Origin: CAYWKS01 sp964458935
GTDB lineage: Bacteria; Planctomycetota; Phycisphaerae; Phycisphaerales; Zrk34
Direction of reading: 5' to 3'
Length of the DNA stretch: 64,000 nt
Assembly (NCBI GenBank): GCA_964458935.1
Contig: CAYWKS010000005.1
Location: forward strand, 81,220 to 145,219
Within the stretch, counting starts at the first letter, position 1; the number at the start of each line of letters is the position of its first letter. The notes below the pieces were generated by a model that was not told the origin of the DNA, made no database searches, and saw only the letters and a program-made list of their open reading frames with translations. The translations under genes and the position numbers were made by a program. Of this stretch, positions 52,959 to 61,275 are shown piece by piece.

Positions 52959-53717
52959 TCAAGGTGTGCTTGACTGACCGGCGTTCAGGAACGGCAGGAT
53001 GCTGCTTTGCTCGACCTGCGAGCGGTCGAAGCGGTAGCGACGATCGTACGTCGCCGCGTCGAGCGGTCCCTCGACGAAGAACGCCAGGCCACTGGGCAAT
53101 TGGTCGGCCTGGTGATAGCCGGTTTGCAGGTCCAGGCGGAGCGAGCTGATGGTGGGCTTGGGGTCGTGGGCCTGGTCGCGGGATACCAGGGGCGCGAAGC
53201 CGAAGCACCGACGGTAGAAGCGGGCGTGTCGGCGATCGACGCTGATGACGATGTCGTCCACGCCGCCGTGCAGCGCGTAGAAGAACACCAGCCTCATCAG
53301 CTCCATCAGCGCGCTCAGCGACATTGAGAGCTTCTCGCGGCGATCGGCGAGCAGGTCGACCTGCATGACGCGGCGGCCGGCGTCGCGCAGGTCTTGCATG
53401 GCGGGCGGGCAGACACGATCCATGGGCAGGGGTCGCCCGTCATCGACAAAGGCGCTGACGGTCGCCACGACCAGCCGATCGATCTGGCCGATCGCGACTA
53501 GGGTCTCATGGTGCAGCGCGGCCGGCTCGGTGTGCAACTGCCAGGGGTTGGGTTGAATGAGTCCGGCCGCGAGGTAGGAGCGATACACCAGCGTCCAGGC
53601 GGCCTCGACCTGCCCGATCCGCGTCGCCGGCCCGAACCGCAGGCCCGTCTCCGTCGACAGGGGATCGCATATCGGGCCACCACCGTCCACAGACTGTCCG
53701 CGTGCATCGCCTGTCAT
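52959..53717 (-). CDS. FeeM/LuxI-like N-acyltransferase (copy 3)
   Basis: 252 residues from the ATG at 53717. The core follows the pattern of copies 1 and 2: LRFGPATRIGQVEAAWTLVY, YLAAGLIQPNPWQLHTEPAA, ALMELMRLVFFYALHGG and DIVISVDRRHARFYRRCFGF. It differs in two conserved places: MQVDLLADRRE has Gln where the others have Glu in (Y/V)EVGxFAD, and VDRRHARFY replaces VHPHHxxFY. If that Glu is catalytic, this copy may be altered or inactive. It is flanked by two genes for secreted proteins with sorting tails. Confidence 0.8.
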   Translation of the reverse strand: MTGDARGQSVDGGGPICDPLSTETGLRFGPATRIGQVEAAWTLVYRSYLAAGLIQPNPWQLHTEPAALHHETLVAIGQIDRLVVATVSAFVDDGRPLPMDRVCPPAMQDLRDAGRRVMQVDLLADRREKLSMSLSALMELMRLVFFYALHGGVDDIVISVDRRHARFYRRCFGFAPLVSRDQAHDPKPTISSLRLDLQTGYHQADQLPSGLAFFVEGPLDAATYDRRYRFDRSQVEQSSILPFLNAGQSSTP

Positions 53718-54109
53718 CCGATTCTCCGGCTGTCGAGCCCACCCGGCCGCCGGGCGCGGCCGTCACAACCCTTACAGATGTATCGGTCATCGCGGCCAGG
53801 CAGTTGACGCCGATCGGCGCGCCCGGGTCGACCCACCGACGCGCTCCGGCTTCAGCCTGTCATCAGATAGCGTCAAATGCCCCACTTGCCAGCCTCCTGT
53901 GGCACTTTGTTCGTTGTAGGCAAGATGGGTGCTCTTCGGGCCTGATAAGCGCTTGTGCGTAAGCGAACTCGGTAGTTCACCTAGGCATATTCAGGTGGAG
54001 TACGGATATCCCTCGGGCGGTCCATCGGGTCTATTACTGCATCGCTTGCCTTGGAACGCAGCCCGGCGTCGGGTTGGGCGCGTTAGGTCCTGATGCGAGG
54101 GAGTTTGTG
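53718..54109. other. Divergent intergenic region with inverted repeats
   Basis: No gene is supported. GAACT-CGGT-AGTTC (53965-53978) is a perfect small hairpin. Next to it ACCT (53979-53982) and AGGT (53993-53996) are inverted with ten bases between them, somewhat like a LuxR-type half-site pair but two bases too short. Both lie 110-150 bases before the ATG at 54110. The rest is AT-richer between 53930 and 54030, where promoters are likely. Confidence 0.4.
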
Positions 54110-54913
54110 ATGAAGAAGTTGAAACTGATCTATTGTATTGCGTGTGCCGGTGTGCTGATGACTATGGCGCATGCGCAGGCCGGTGGGGTGTACGACTTCA
54201 CCGCCCGCCTGACCGACTACACCAGCCGCACCGTGATCGACAGCGGCGCGTACACCGGGCTGTACGACTTCCAGATCGTCCAGACCGCCCCGGACGGCGC
54301 GCTGCCGATCGATCCGCTCGGCCGCGACGGCGTCTTCGCCGCGCACTGCGTCCAGCGGTTCCAGCCGATCCACGGCAACACCGAATACGCCTTCGAGGTC
54401 GTCTCGCTCGCCCAGGCGCCCGAGCCCCGAGACAACCGCGGCCACCCCAACGACGACTTCGCCGGCCGCGGCAACTGGTTCAACAGCGACGAGGTCGATG
54501 CGCTGCAGCGGCTTTGGGCCATGGAGTTCGCCATGGATAACGGCAGCTACGTCTTCCAGAGCAGCCTCACCGGCAAGCAGCGGTACGCCGCGGCCCAGAA
54601 GGCGATGTGGACCATCACCGACGGCATCACACTGGGCAGCGCCATGGTCGACAACAACGCCCGCCTGTTCCTCGATGAACTGCAGGCCATCGTCGACGGG
54701 CCTTACCAGCAGCGGTTTGATCACTACGTCGCCCCGGCCCAGTTGCAGGCCATGGTCAGCGCCGACACGCAGGACTTCATCGGCCTGTTCACGCTGGACG
54801 ACCCACCCGTCGTGCACACCCCGGTCCCCGGCGCCGCGCTGGGCGGCATGATGCTGATCGGCGGCGTGGGTGGTTTCGGCCTCCTGCGGCGGAAGCGCCC
54901 CGCGCAGTGTTGA
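54110..54913 (+). CDS. Secreted protein with a TPVPG sorting tail
   Basis: 267 residues from the ATG at 54110 (the frame is open from 54074; the ribosome site GAGGGAG is at about 54097). The signal peptide MKKLKLIYCIACAGVLMTMA is cleaved near AHA or AQA. The mature part has one clear region (FAAHCVQRFQPIHGNTEYAF, ALQRLWAMEFAMDNGSYVFQ) with a Cys and several Trp residues, resembling the domain of some PEP-CTERM proteins with Trp-rich thioester-like folds, though I cannot name it. The end is TPVPGAALGGMMLIGGVGGF, then LLRRKRPAQC. The Pro motif is VPG without an acidic residue. Confidence 0.8.
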   Translation: MKKLKLIYCIACAGVLMTMAHAQAGGVYDFTARLTDYTSRTVIDSGAYTGLYDFQIVQTAPDGALPIDPLGRDGVFAAHCVQRFQPIHGNTEYAFEVVSLAQAPEPRDNRGHPNDDFAGRGNWFNSDEVDALQRLWAMEFAMDNGSYVFQSSLTGKQRYAAAQKAMWTITDGITLGSAMVDNNARLFLDELQAIVDGPYQQRFDHYVAPAQLQAMVSADTQDFIGLFTLDDPPVVHTPVPGAALGGMMLIGGVGGFGLLRRKRPAQC

Positions 54914-54962
54914 CCGCGGCGTCGTCCGCCACCCGATAACCCATCGCACGCAGCGGCGGCCC

Positions 54963-55988
54963 TTACCGGCCGCCGTATTGCATTTGGTAGTAGTCCCGGT
55001 AGGCACCGCTGCGGACCCGCTGCCACCACGTGGCGTTGTCGCGGTACCACGCGACGGTGCGGCGCAGCGCCTCGGGCCACGCCGACCGCGTCGGTCGCCA
55101 ACCCAGCTCGCCGGCGATCCGGCTCGCGTCGATGGCGTAGCGGCGGTCGTGCCCGGGCCGATCGGTGACGTGTTCGATCATCTCGTCGCCGCAGCCCATC
55201 GCCTCGAGGATCATGTGCGTCAGTTCGAGGTTCGACCGTTCGTTGTCGCCGCCGATGTTGTAGACCTCGCCGGTGCGGCCGCGCTCGAGGACGGTGAGGA
55301 TGGCGTCGGCGTGATCGTCGACGTGCAGCCAGTCGCGGACGTTGAGCCCATCGCCATAGAGGGGGACCTTGCGGCCGTCGAGCAGGTTCGTGACGAACAG
55401 CGGGATCACCTTCTCGGGGAACTGGTAGGGCCCGAAGTTGTTGGAGCAGCGTGTGATGACCGTGTCGACGCCGAACGTATGGTGGGCGGCGCGGACGAGG
55501 CAGTCCGAGGCCGCCTTGCTCGCGGCGTAGGGGCTGTTGGGCGCCAGCGGGGTCTGTTCGGTGAACTTGAGGTCGGGCCGATCCAGCGGCAGCGCCCCGT
55601 ACACCTCGTCGGTGCTGACGTGCACGAAGCGGCGGTCGCCGCCGACCCGCCGCAGCGCGTCGAGCAGCGCCTGCGTGCCCGCCACGTTGGTCTGTATGAA
55701 GGGCTGAGAGTCGATGATGCTGCGGTCGACGTGGCTCTCGGCGGCGAAATGCACGATCGCGTCGGACTCGGCGATCAGCGGCTCAACAACTGGGCCGTCG
55801 GCGATGTCGCCATGGACAAACCGGTAGCGGGGATCGGTCTGGAGGTCCGCCAGGTTCTCCGGGTTGCCCGAGTACGTCAGCGCATCGAGATTGATGACCG
55901 ACCAGTCGGCCCGCGCGCCGAGGACGAAGCGGACGAAGTTCGAACCGATGAACCCGCTGCCGCCGGTGACAAGCACGGTGTTGGTCAT
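54963..55988 (-). CDS. rmlB: dTDP-glucose 4,6-dehydratase
   Basis: 341 residues, normal length. The NAD loop is VTGGSGFIGSNFVR, then HFAAESHVDRSI, the catalytic STDEVYGAL (Thr, Asp, Glu) and YAASKAASD (Tyr-x-x-x-Lys), RCSNNFGPYQFPEKVIP and VRDWLHVDDHADAI. It converts dTDP-glucose to the 4-keto-6-deoxy sugar. It is the last gene of the rml group and its ATG overlaps the rmlD stop (ATGA). The C-terminal WRPTRSAWPEALRRTVAWY is typical. Confidence 0.95.
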   Translation of the reverse strand: MTNTVLVTGGSGFIGSNFVRFVLGARADWSVINLDALTYSGNPENLADLQTDPRYRFVHGDIADGPVVEPLIAESDAIVHFAAESHVDRSIIDSQPFIQTNVAGTQALLDALRRVGGDRRFVHVSTDEVYGALPLDRPDLKFTEQTPLAPNSPYAASKAASDCLVRAAHHTFGVDTVITRCSNNFGPYQFPEKVIPLFVTNLLDGRKVPLYGDGLNVRDWLHVDDHADAILTVLERGRTGEVYNIGGDNERSNLELTHMILEAMGCGDEMIEHVTDRPGHDRRYAIDASRIAGELGWRPTRSAWPEALRRTVAWYRDNATWWQRVRSGAYRDYYQMQYGGR

Positions 55989-56878
55989 GAGGTGATCGGC
56001 TCCATGTGGCGGAGTGTGGCCGCGAGGTTCGTCCGCCAGCCGGGCATCGGCCGGACCGCGTGTTCTGTCTCGGACGTGTCGAGCACGCTGTAGACCGGGC
56101 GCGCCGCCGGGCGGGGGAACTCGGCCGTCGTGCAGGGCGCCACGCCGGTGTCGCTGCCGACCAGTTCGGCGATCGCCGCGGCGAAGTCGTACCAGGTGCA
56201 TGCCCCGCCATCGGTCACGTGCAGCGTGCCGCGCTGCCCGGCGCCCAGCAGCGCCAGGCTCACCTGTGCCAGGTGCTCGGCGGAGGTCGGGCACCCGCGC
56301 TGGTCGTTGACGACCCGCAGGTTGGGCTTGGTCTCCAGCAGCCGCAGGATCGTCCGCAGGAAGTTATGGCCCCACGGCGCGTACAGCCAGCTCGTCCGCA
56401 GAATCAGGTGCGGGCAGCCGGAAGCGCGGAGGGCCTGCTCGCCGATCGCCTTGGTTTCGCCGTAGGAGTTGACCGGGCAGACCAGGTCGCCCGGGCGGTA
56501 GGGCCGCGACGCGTGGCCGTCGAAGACGTAGTCGGTGCTGTAATGCACCAGGGTCGCACCGGCTTGGGCGCAGTGCTCGGCCAGGGCGCCGACGCCGTGG
56601 CCGTTGACCTGCTCGGCGACCGCGTAGTCCGACGGGGATTCGCAGGCATCGACGTCGGTGAACGCGGCGCAGTTGATGACGGTCGCGACGTCCGGCGTGA
56701 CGTGCGCCGCCAGCGTCCGGGGCCGGCGCAAGTCCAGCGCGTCGCGCGGCGGCGCCGCGTAGCGCAGGCCGCGGTGGTCCATGAGGTGGCGCCACTGGCG
56801 GCCGAGCATCCCGCCGCCGCCGATCAGCAGCACCGGCTCGATCACGCGGGCCTCGGAAATGGGGCGGTCGGCGTTCAT
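55985..56878 (-). CDS. rmlD: dTDP-4-dehydrorhamnose reductase
   Basis: 297 residues from the ATG at 56878. GGGGMLGRQWRHLM is the nucleotide loop, VINCAAFTDVDACES the strand that ends in the Asp, YSTDYVFDGHASRPY the catalytic Thr/Asp block and NSYGETKAIGEQAL the Tyr-x-x-x-Lys pair. LRTSWLYAPWGHNFLRTILR follows as in the family. It reduces the 4-keto group of the dTDP-sugar with NAD(P)H. It starts in a four-base overlap with the rmlC-like gene and overlaps rmlB, so the three are translated together. Confidence 0.92.
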   Translation of the reverse strand: MNADRPISEARVIEPVLLIGGGGMLGRQWRHLMDHRGLRYAAPPRDALDLRRPRTLAAHVTPDVATVINCAAFTDVDACESPSDYAVAEQVNGHGVGALAEHCAQAGATLVHYSTDYVFDGHASRPYRPGDLVCPVNSYGETKAIGEQALRASGCPHLILRTSWLYAPWGHNFLRTILRLLETKPNLRVVNDQRGCPTSAEHLAQVSLALLGAGQRGTLHVTDGGACTWYDFAAAIAELVGSDTGVAPCTTAEFPRPAARPVYSVLDTSETEHAVRPMPGWRTNLAATLRHMEPITS

Positions 56879-57432
56879 CGGTGGTCCACCTCCCAGGTGA
56901 AGCCCGGCACGCTGTCGAAGGCCCGCCGCTGTTCGTCCGGCGCCTGGGGGTTGTACGCCTGCGTGACGTAGTACAGCAACCCGGCGGGGTCCGGGCCGAC
57001 CGTCATCGCCCCGTGCCAGAGGGTCGGCGGGATGATCAGCACGCCCGGCCGCTTCTCGCCGATCACCAGTTGCCAGGCCTGGCCATCGTCCTCGCGGAAG
57101 ACGCCTGCCTTCAGGTGGCCGCCCAGGCACACCCAGAAGTCCGTCTGAATCTGGTGGCGGTGCCAGGCCTTCACCACGTGCGGAAACATCACCGAGTAGT
57201 TGATCTGGCCGGTCGGCTGGAGCACGCCCAGCATCTGGTTCATCAACGACCAGCCGCGGTCATCGACATGGACCTTCGAGGGAATGAAGATCGGCACGCG
57301 CTGGGCCTGGGCGCGGGCTTCGGCCTCGGCGAGCGGCAGGTCCACGATCGGCGGGGCGGCGCAGCGCGGCGCGGCCGATGCGGGCGGGGGTGTGCGGTTG
57401 GTTTGCCTCGCCGTGGGCGTGTCCATGCTCAT
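56875..57432 (-). CDS. RmlC-like cupin, divergent dTDP-sugar epimerase
   Basis: 185 residues (second ATG at 57426). Place, length and cupin fold suggest the 3,5-epimerase step between rmlB and rmlD. The sequence departs from classic RmlC: the RGxHxQ active-site stretch reads KAWHRHQIQTDFWV, and VCLGGHLKAGVFRED and IIPPTLWHGAMTVGPDP replace the usual blocks. The first 25 residues are Pro/Ala-rich. It may be a 3,5-epimerase of a side family, or a 3- or 5-epimerase making a sugar other than L-rhamnose. I do not use the symbol rmlC for this reason. Confidence 0.75.
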   Translation of the reverse strand: MSMDTPTARQTNRTPPPASAAPRCAAPPIVDLPLAEAEARAQAQRVPIFIPSKVHVDDRGWSLMNQMLGVLQPTGQINYSVMFPHVVKAWHRHQIQTDFWVCLGGHLKAGVFREDDGQAWQLVIGEKRPGVLIIPPTLWHGAMTVGPDPAGLLYYVTQAYNPQAPDEQRRAFDSVPGFTWEVDHR

Positions 57433-57462
57433 CGCTCCTGGGGTCCGCCGGCCCGACCCGGG

Positions 57463-58239
57463 TCAGTCGGACGCCGCTGTCGAGAACAGCGGGGGGGCCG
57501 CGGCGGCGAGGTCGACGTGGTTCGCCCCGCCCGATGCGACGAGCTTCGACGCCCGGTGCAGGCTCTCGAAGGTCCCCGCGTCCGTCCACCAGCCCTCCAG
57601 CACCGACCACGTCAGGTCGCCCCGCTGAAGGTAGTAGTTGTTCACGTCCGTGATCTCCAGTTCACCGCGGTCGGACGGCTTGAGCTCGTCGCACACGTTG
57701 AACACGTCGTTGTCGTAGAAGTAGACGCCCGTCACGGCGTAATTCGACGGCGGGTCGGCCGGCTTCTCGATGATGTCGACGATCTTCTCCCCTTCGAAGC
57801 GGGGCACGCCGAACCGTTGCGGGTCGGAAACCTGCGAGAGCAGCACCTTGGCGCCCGACGGCTGAGTGAAGAAATCACCCGCCGCCCGTCGCAGGTTGCC
57901 CTCGATGATGTTGTCGCCGAGCACGACGCAGATCTTCCCGCCGTCGGCGAAGTCCTCGGCCAGCTTCAGGGCATCGGCGATCCCGCCCTCGCCTTCCTGG
58001 TAGGCGTACTCGAGATGGCTGATGCCCAGGTGCTTGCCGTTCTTCAGCAGCTTGAGGAAGTCGCCGGCGTGCTCGCCGCCGGTGACGATCAGGACCTCCC
58101 GAATCCCCGCGTTCAGCAGGCACTCGATCGGGTAGTAGATCATCGGCCGGTTGTACACCGGCAGCAGGTGCTTGTTGGTCACGAGGGTCAGCGGCCGCAG
58201 CCGCGTGCCCAATCCGCCGGCCAGCACAACGCCCTTCAT
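57463..58239 (-). CDS. rmlA: Glucose-1-phosphate thymidylyltransferase, short form
   Basis: 258 residues from the ATG at 58239 (a longer frame to 58272 adds no conserved part). The nucleotidyltransferase signature is VVLAGGLGTRLRPLTLVTNK, then YPIECLLNAGIREVLIVTGG, VVLGDNIIEGNL, EKPADPPSNYAVTGVYFYDN, GELEITDVNNYYLQRG and WWTDAGTFESLHRA. It is some 30 residues shorter than enterobacterial RmlA, as in many other phyla. It makes dTDP-glucose from dTTP and glucose-1-phosphate and is the first gene of the operon. Confidence 0.93.
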   Translation of the reverse strand: MKGVVLAGGLGTRLRPLTLVTNKHLLPVYNRPMIYYPIECLLNAGIREVLIVTGGEHAGDFLKLLKNGKHLGISHLEYAYQEGEGGIADALKLAEDFADGGKICVVLGDNIIEGNLRRAAGDFFTQPSGAKVLLSQVSDPQRFGVPRFEGEKIVDIIEKPADPPSNYAVTGVYFYDNDVFNVCDELKPSDRGELEITDVNNYYLQRGDLTWSVLEGWWTDAGTFESLHRASKLVASGGANHVDLAAAAPPLFSTAASD

Positions 58240-58468
58240 CGCTTCACCTCTCGTTCGCGTTGGTCCGCACACACGTTTCCGCGGGTCGCAACGCCTGGCC
58301 CGACCGCCCGGATGCCGCCGCCGTGGGGGCTCCCGTGCCTACGGCGACCCGGACGCTACGCGCAGTGACCCTGACATCGTAACACCGAATGCATCGGTCA
58401 TATCCCCGGCGAACCTCAGCATTACTACGGAAACGGGGGCAGAAAAACCCGCACCGCGGGCAGCCGGC

Positions 58469-59491
58469 TCAACCCCGGCGTCCCGCCGCCCCGCGGCGCG
58501 TCAGCATCATCAGCCCGAGGCCCACAATCCCCCACGCCGTGCCCGGCTCCGGCACCGAGGCGCCGATCCGGAAGCCCAGCGTGTTCCCGCCCACCGCGGG
58601 GTTGCTGAACAGGTTGCTCGTCGACCGCAGGCCGCCCTCGCTGAAGTCCCACGACCCGCCGTAGATGCCGCGCGAGGTGCTGGTCACCAGCGTCTCGTTC
58701 CATTCCCAGGCGTTGCCGTTCTGGTCGAACGTGCCATAGGGGCTCGCCGCGTCCTCGTACGCCCCGACGTCGTTGAACGGGTTGGTCGTATCGGGGTAGT
58801 CCGTCGATCCGCTCACCGCGTAACCGTCGTTGACGCCGTTCGCTTGCCCATCATCGTTGTAGTAGTTGACCGCGGCCGGGTCGTCGTCGGGCCGATCGCT
58901 GACGGGCACGTCGTCGCTGCCCGTGGCGTACTTGAAATACTGCCCCGCGGTCCCGGCGGACTTGTCGTGATAGGCGGCCTTGTACCACTCGTCCCGGTCG
59001 GGGATGAAGTAGCGGGCATTGCCGCTACGGGTCTCAGCCAGGCCGTTGGTCACGGCATACACGCCGGACTCGGTGTCGGCGTCGCCCTGCCCGTTGCTGA
59101 GCCAGTTCACGAACCGCATCGCGTCGAGGAACGAGACCTGGGTGACGGGGTTATCGCGTCGAGCCGCCTGGGCGACGTACCGCGACCCCGGCGCGTTGCC
59201 GGGCTCCCGCACGATGCCGCCGAAGTTGCCCGACATGGCGTTGTCGTAGAGTTGCAGGCTGTTGGCGCCGGTGGGGTCCACGGCATTGAGGAACTCGGCG
59301 TACTGGCCGTTGGTGACCTCGTGCCGGGCGATGCGGTACTCGTAATCCACGGCGCCGACGCCGGTGGCGGGGTCCGCCGCGTTGCCCGCGTTGCCGATCA
59401 ACGCCCAGTCGAAGCCGACGTGCGCTTGCGCTGCCGGCCCGGCGGAACACATCACAACCGCGGCCGCGAGCAGGTGCTTGATTCGATCCAT
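58469..59491 (-). CDS. Secreted SUMF1-domain protein with canonical VPEPG sorting tail
   Basis: 340 residues from the ATG at 59491. After the signal peptide (MDRIKHLLAAAVVMCSAGPA, cleavage after AQA) the formylglycine-generating-enzyme-like domain runs from about 30 to 305: YRIARHEVTNGQYAEFLNAV, NPVTQVSFLDAMRFVNWLSN, ARYFIPDRDEWYKAAYHD, GNAWEWNETLVTS and RGIYGGSWDFSEGGLRS. The mature protein has no Cys at all, so the copper-binding pair of active FGE is absent; a binding or structural use of the fold is likely. The tail VPEPGTAWGIVGLGLMMLTR is the one textbook PEP-CTERM signal in the window. Confidence 0.9.
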   Translation of the reverse strand: MDRIKHLLAAAVVMCSAGPAAQAHVGFDWALIGNAGNAADPATGVGAVDYEYRIARHEVTNGQYAEFLNAVDPTGANSLQLYDNAMSGNFGGIVREPGNAPGSRYVAQAARRDNPVTQVSFLDAMRFVNWLSNGQGDADTESGVYAVTNGLAETRSGNARYFIPDRDEWYKAAYHDKSAGTAGQYFKYATGSDDVPVSDRPDDDPAAVNYYNDDGQANGVNDGYAVSGSTDYPDTTNPFNDVGAYEDAASPYGTFDQNGNAWEWNETLVTSTSRGIYGGSWDFSEGGLRSTSNLFSNPAVGGNTLGFRIGASVPEPGTAWGIVGLGLMMLTRRGAAGRRG

Positions 59492-59646
59492 CGCGTAGGC
59501 TCCGTCGTCGCGCCGCGATGCGATGGGCTCGGACCCATCTTCCCGTACAAATCCCATCGCGGGCGGGCACATCGGCCGTCACCACGATCATCGGCTGTCT
59601 CGGTCGCGCAGTTGATCCGGTCCCGGTCGGTTCGCCGCTCGGCCCG

Positions 59647-60408
59647 TCAGCGGGCCAGCCAGCCCCCGTCCACGGCGATCGTGTAGCCCTGCATGTAGTT
59701 CGACGCCGCCGACGCCAGGAAGACCGCCGCGCCCTGCATGTCCTGCGGCGCCCCCCAGCGCCCGGCCGGGATGCGGTCGAGGATCGCCTTGTTGCGATCC
59801 GGGTCTTCCCGTAGCGCCCGCGTGTTCTCCGTGGCCATGTAGCCCGGTGCGATCCCGTTGACCTGGATGTCGTGAGCGGCCAGCTCGTTGGCCATCAACC
59901 GTGTCAGCCCCATGACCCCGCTCTTCGACGCGGTGTACGACGGGACACGGATGCCCCCCTGGAAGCTGAGCATGGATGCGATGTTGATGATCTTCCCGCC
60001 GCGGCCCTGGTCGATCATCCGCTTCGCCGCCGATTGGCTCAGCAGGAACAGCCCCCGCAGGTTCACGTCCATGACCTCGTCCCAGTCGGTTTCGGTGAAT
60101 TCCGTGAGCGGCGCTCGACGGATGATGCCCGCGTTGTTGACCAGGATGTCGACGCCGCCCAGCTCACGCACCGTCTCGCCGACGATCCGCTCGGCCGCTT
60201 GCTTGTCGCCCACGTCCGCGGTGATCGCCACGCACCGCCGCCCGAGCTGCTCCACCGCCTGCCGCGTTTCGGTCATGTCGCTGCGCGCCACGAGGGCGAT
60301 GTCCGCGCCGGCTTCGGCGAGCCCGATCGCCATGCCGCTGCCCAACCCGCGCGACGCCCCGGTGACGATCGCCACCTTCCCGTCCAGCTTGAACTGATCC
60401 AATATCAT
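59647..60408 (-). CDS. kduD: SDR-family dehydrogenase, KduD-like
   Basis: 253 residues, start near the conserved MILDQFKLDGKVAIVTGASR. The short-chain dehydrogenase landmarks are TGASRGLGSGMAIGLAEAG, NNAGIIRRAPLTEFTETDWD, NIASMLSFQGGIRVPSYTASKSG (catalytic Ser, Tyr and Lys) and GIAPGYMATENTRALREDPD. This fits 2-dehydro-3-deoxy-D-gluconate 5-dehydrogenase, which reduces the 2,5-diketo product of KduI to KDG. It lies 16 bases after the kduI stop and should be in the same transcript. Gluconate 5-dehydrogenase activity is a close alternative. Confidence 0.85.
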   Translation of the reverse strand: MILDQFKLDGKVAIVTGASRGLGSGMAIGLAEAGADIALVARSDMTETRQAVEQLGRRCVAITADVGDKQAAERIVGETVRELGGVDILVNNAGIIRRAPLTEFTETDWDEVMDVNLRGLFLLSQSAAKRMIDQGRGGKIINIASMLSFQGGIRVPSYTASKSGVMGLTRLMANELAAHDIQVNGIAPGYMATENTRALREDPDRNKAILDRIPAGRWGAPQDMQGAAVFLASAASNYMQGYTIAVDGGWLAR

Positions 60409-60424
60409 GGTTGCCGCACTCGTC

Positions 60425-61255
60425 TTACTTCAGGTCCGCCATCGTCAGGTGATCCATGTCGTCGAACGCCTGGTTCTCGCCGCCCATGCCCCAGCAGAAC
60501 TTGTACGACCCCGTGCCGGCGCCCGAATGAACGGACCAGCTCGGGGAGATCACCGCCTGCTTGTCCGCCATCACGATGTGACGCATGTCATCGGGCCGGC
60601 CCATGAAATGGAACACCCGATCCTCCGCGGCAACGTCGAAGTACAGGTAGACCTCCGACCGGCGCTCGTGGGTATGCGGCGGCATCGTGTTCCAGACGCA
60701 GCCCTCGGCCAGGTACGTGTACCCCATGACCAGTTGGCAGCTCTCGATGCCGTCCGGGTGAATGTACTTGCAGATGGTGCGCTTGTTGGCCTTGTCCGCC
60801 GAACCGAGGTGCGCTTCGAGGGCATCGCCCGGTTGGGCGTGCCGCGTGGGATACGCCTGGTGCGCCGGGTAGCTCAGCAGGTAGAAGCACGCCGGGTCCG
60901 ACGCGTCGCCGCTGGCGAAGCGGATGGCCCTGCTGCCGCGACCGATGTACAGGCACTCCAGCGGCTTCATGCCGAACTCGGTGCCGTCGACTTCGATCGT
61001 CCCGGCCGACCCGACGTTGATCACACCCATCTCGCGACGCTCGCAGAAGTATTCGGCGCGCAGCTCGTCGGCTGAACTCAACGTCAGCGGCGCGTCGGCG
61101 GGCACCGCCGAGCCCAGGATCGCCCGGTCCACGTCGCTGTAGAGCATCTCGATCGTGCCCCGCTGAAACAGGTGCTCCACGAGAAAATGGTCGCGGACCT
61201 CGGCGGTCGTCATGCGTGAGACGCGGACCGGGTCCGGTGCATATCGGATTTCCAT
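60425..61255 (-). CDS. kduI: 5-dehydro-4-deoxy-D-glucuronate isomerase
   Basis: 276 residues from the ATG at 61255, the standard length. It starts MEIRYAPDPVRVSRMTTAEV and keeps the KduI blocks LVEHLFQRGTIEMLYSDVDR, EYFCERREMGVINVGSAGTI and GMKPLECLYIGRGSRAI. The zinc-binding cupin motif is NTMPPHTHERRSEVYLYFDV (two His and Glu), with a further His in PSWSVHSGAGTGSYKFCWGM. It turns 5-keto-4-deoxyuronate, the open form of unsaturated uronic acid, into 2,5-diketo-3-deoxygluconate for KduD. It is the middle gene of the uronate group. Confidence 0.95.
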   Translation of the reverse strand: MEIRYAPDPVRVSRMTTAEVRDHFLVEHLFQRGTIEMLYSDVDRAILGSAVPADAPLTLSSADELRAEYFCERREMGVINVGSAGTIEVDGTEFGMKPLECLYIGRGSRAIRFASGDASDPACFYLLSYPAHQAYPTRHAQPGDALEAHLGSADKANKRTICKYIHPDGIESCQLVMGYTYLAEGCVWNTMPPHTHERRSEVYLYFDVAAEDRVFHFMGRPDDMRHIVMADKQAVISPSWSVHSGAGTGSYKFCWGMGGENQAFDDMDHLTMADLK

Positions 61256-61275
61256 GCTTGAGGCCTTTCGCACGC

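Noticed and set aside
53888..53915. Possible sigma-54 promoter (TGGCAC followed by TTG-like bases)
   Set aside because: The -12 GC is missing at the needed ten-base distance from the -24 GG, so the site does not fit.
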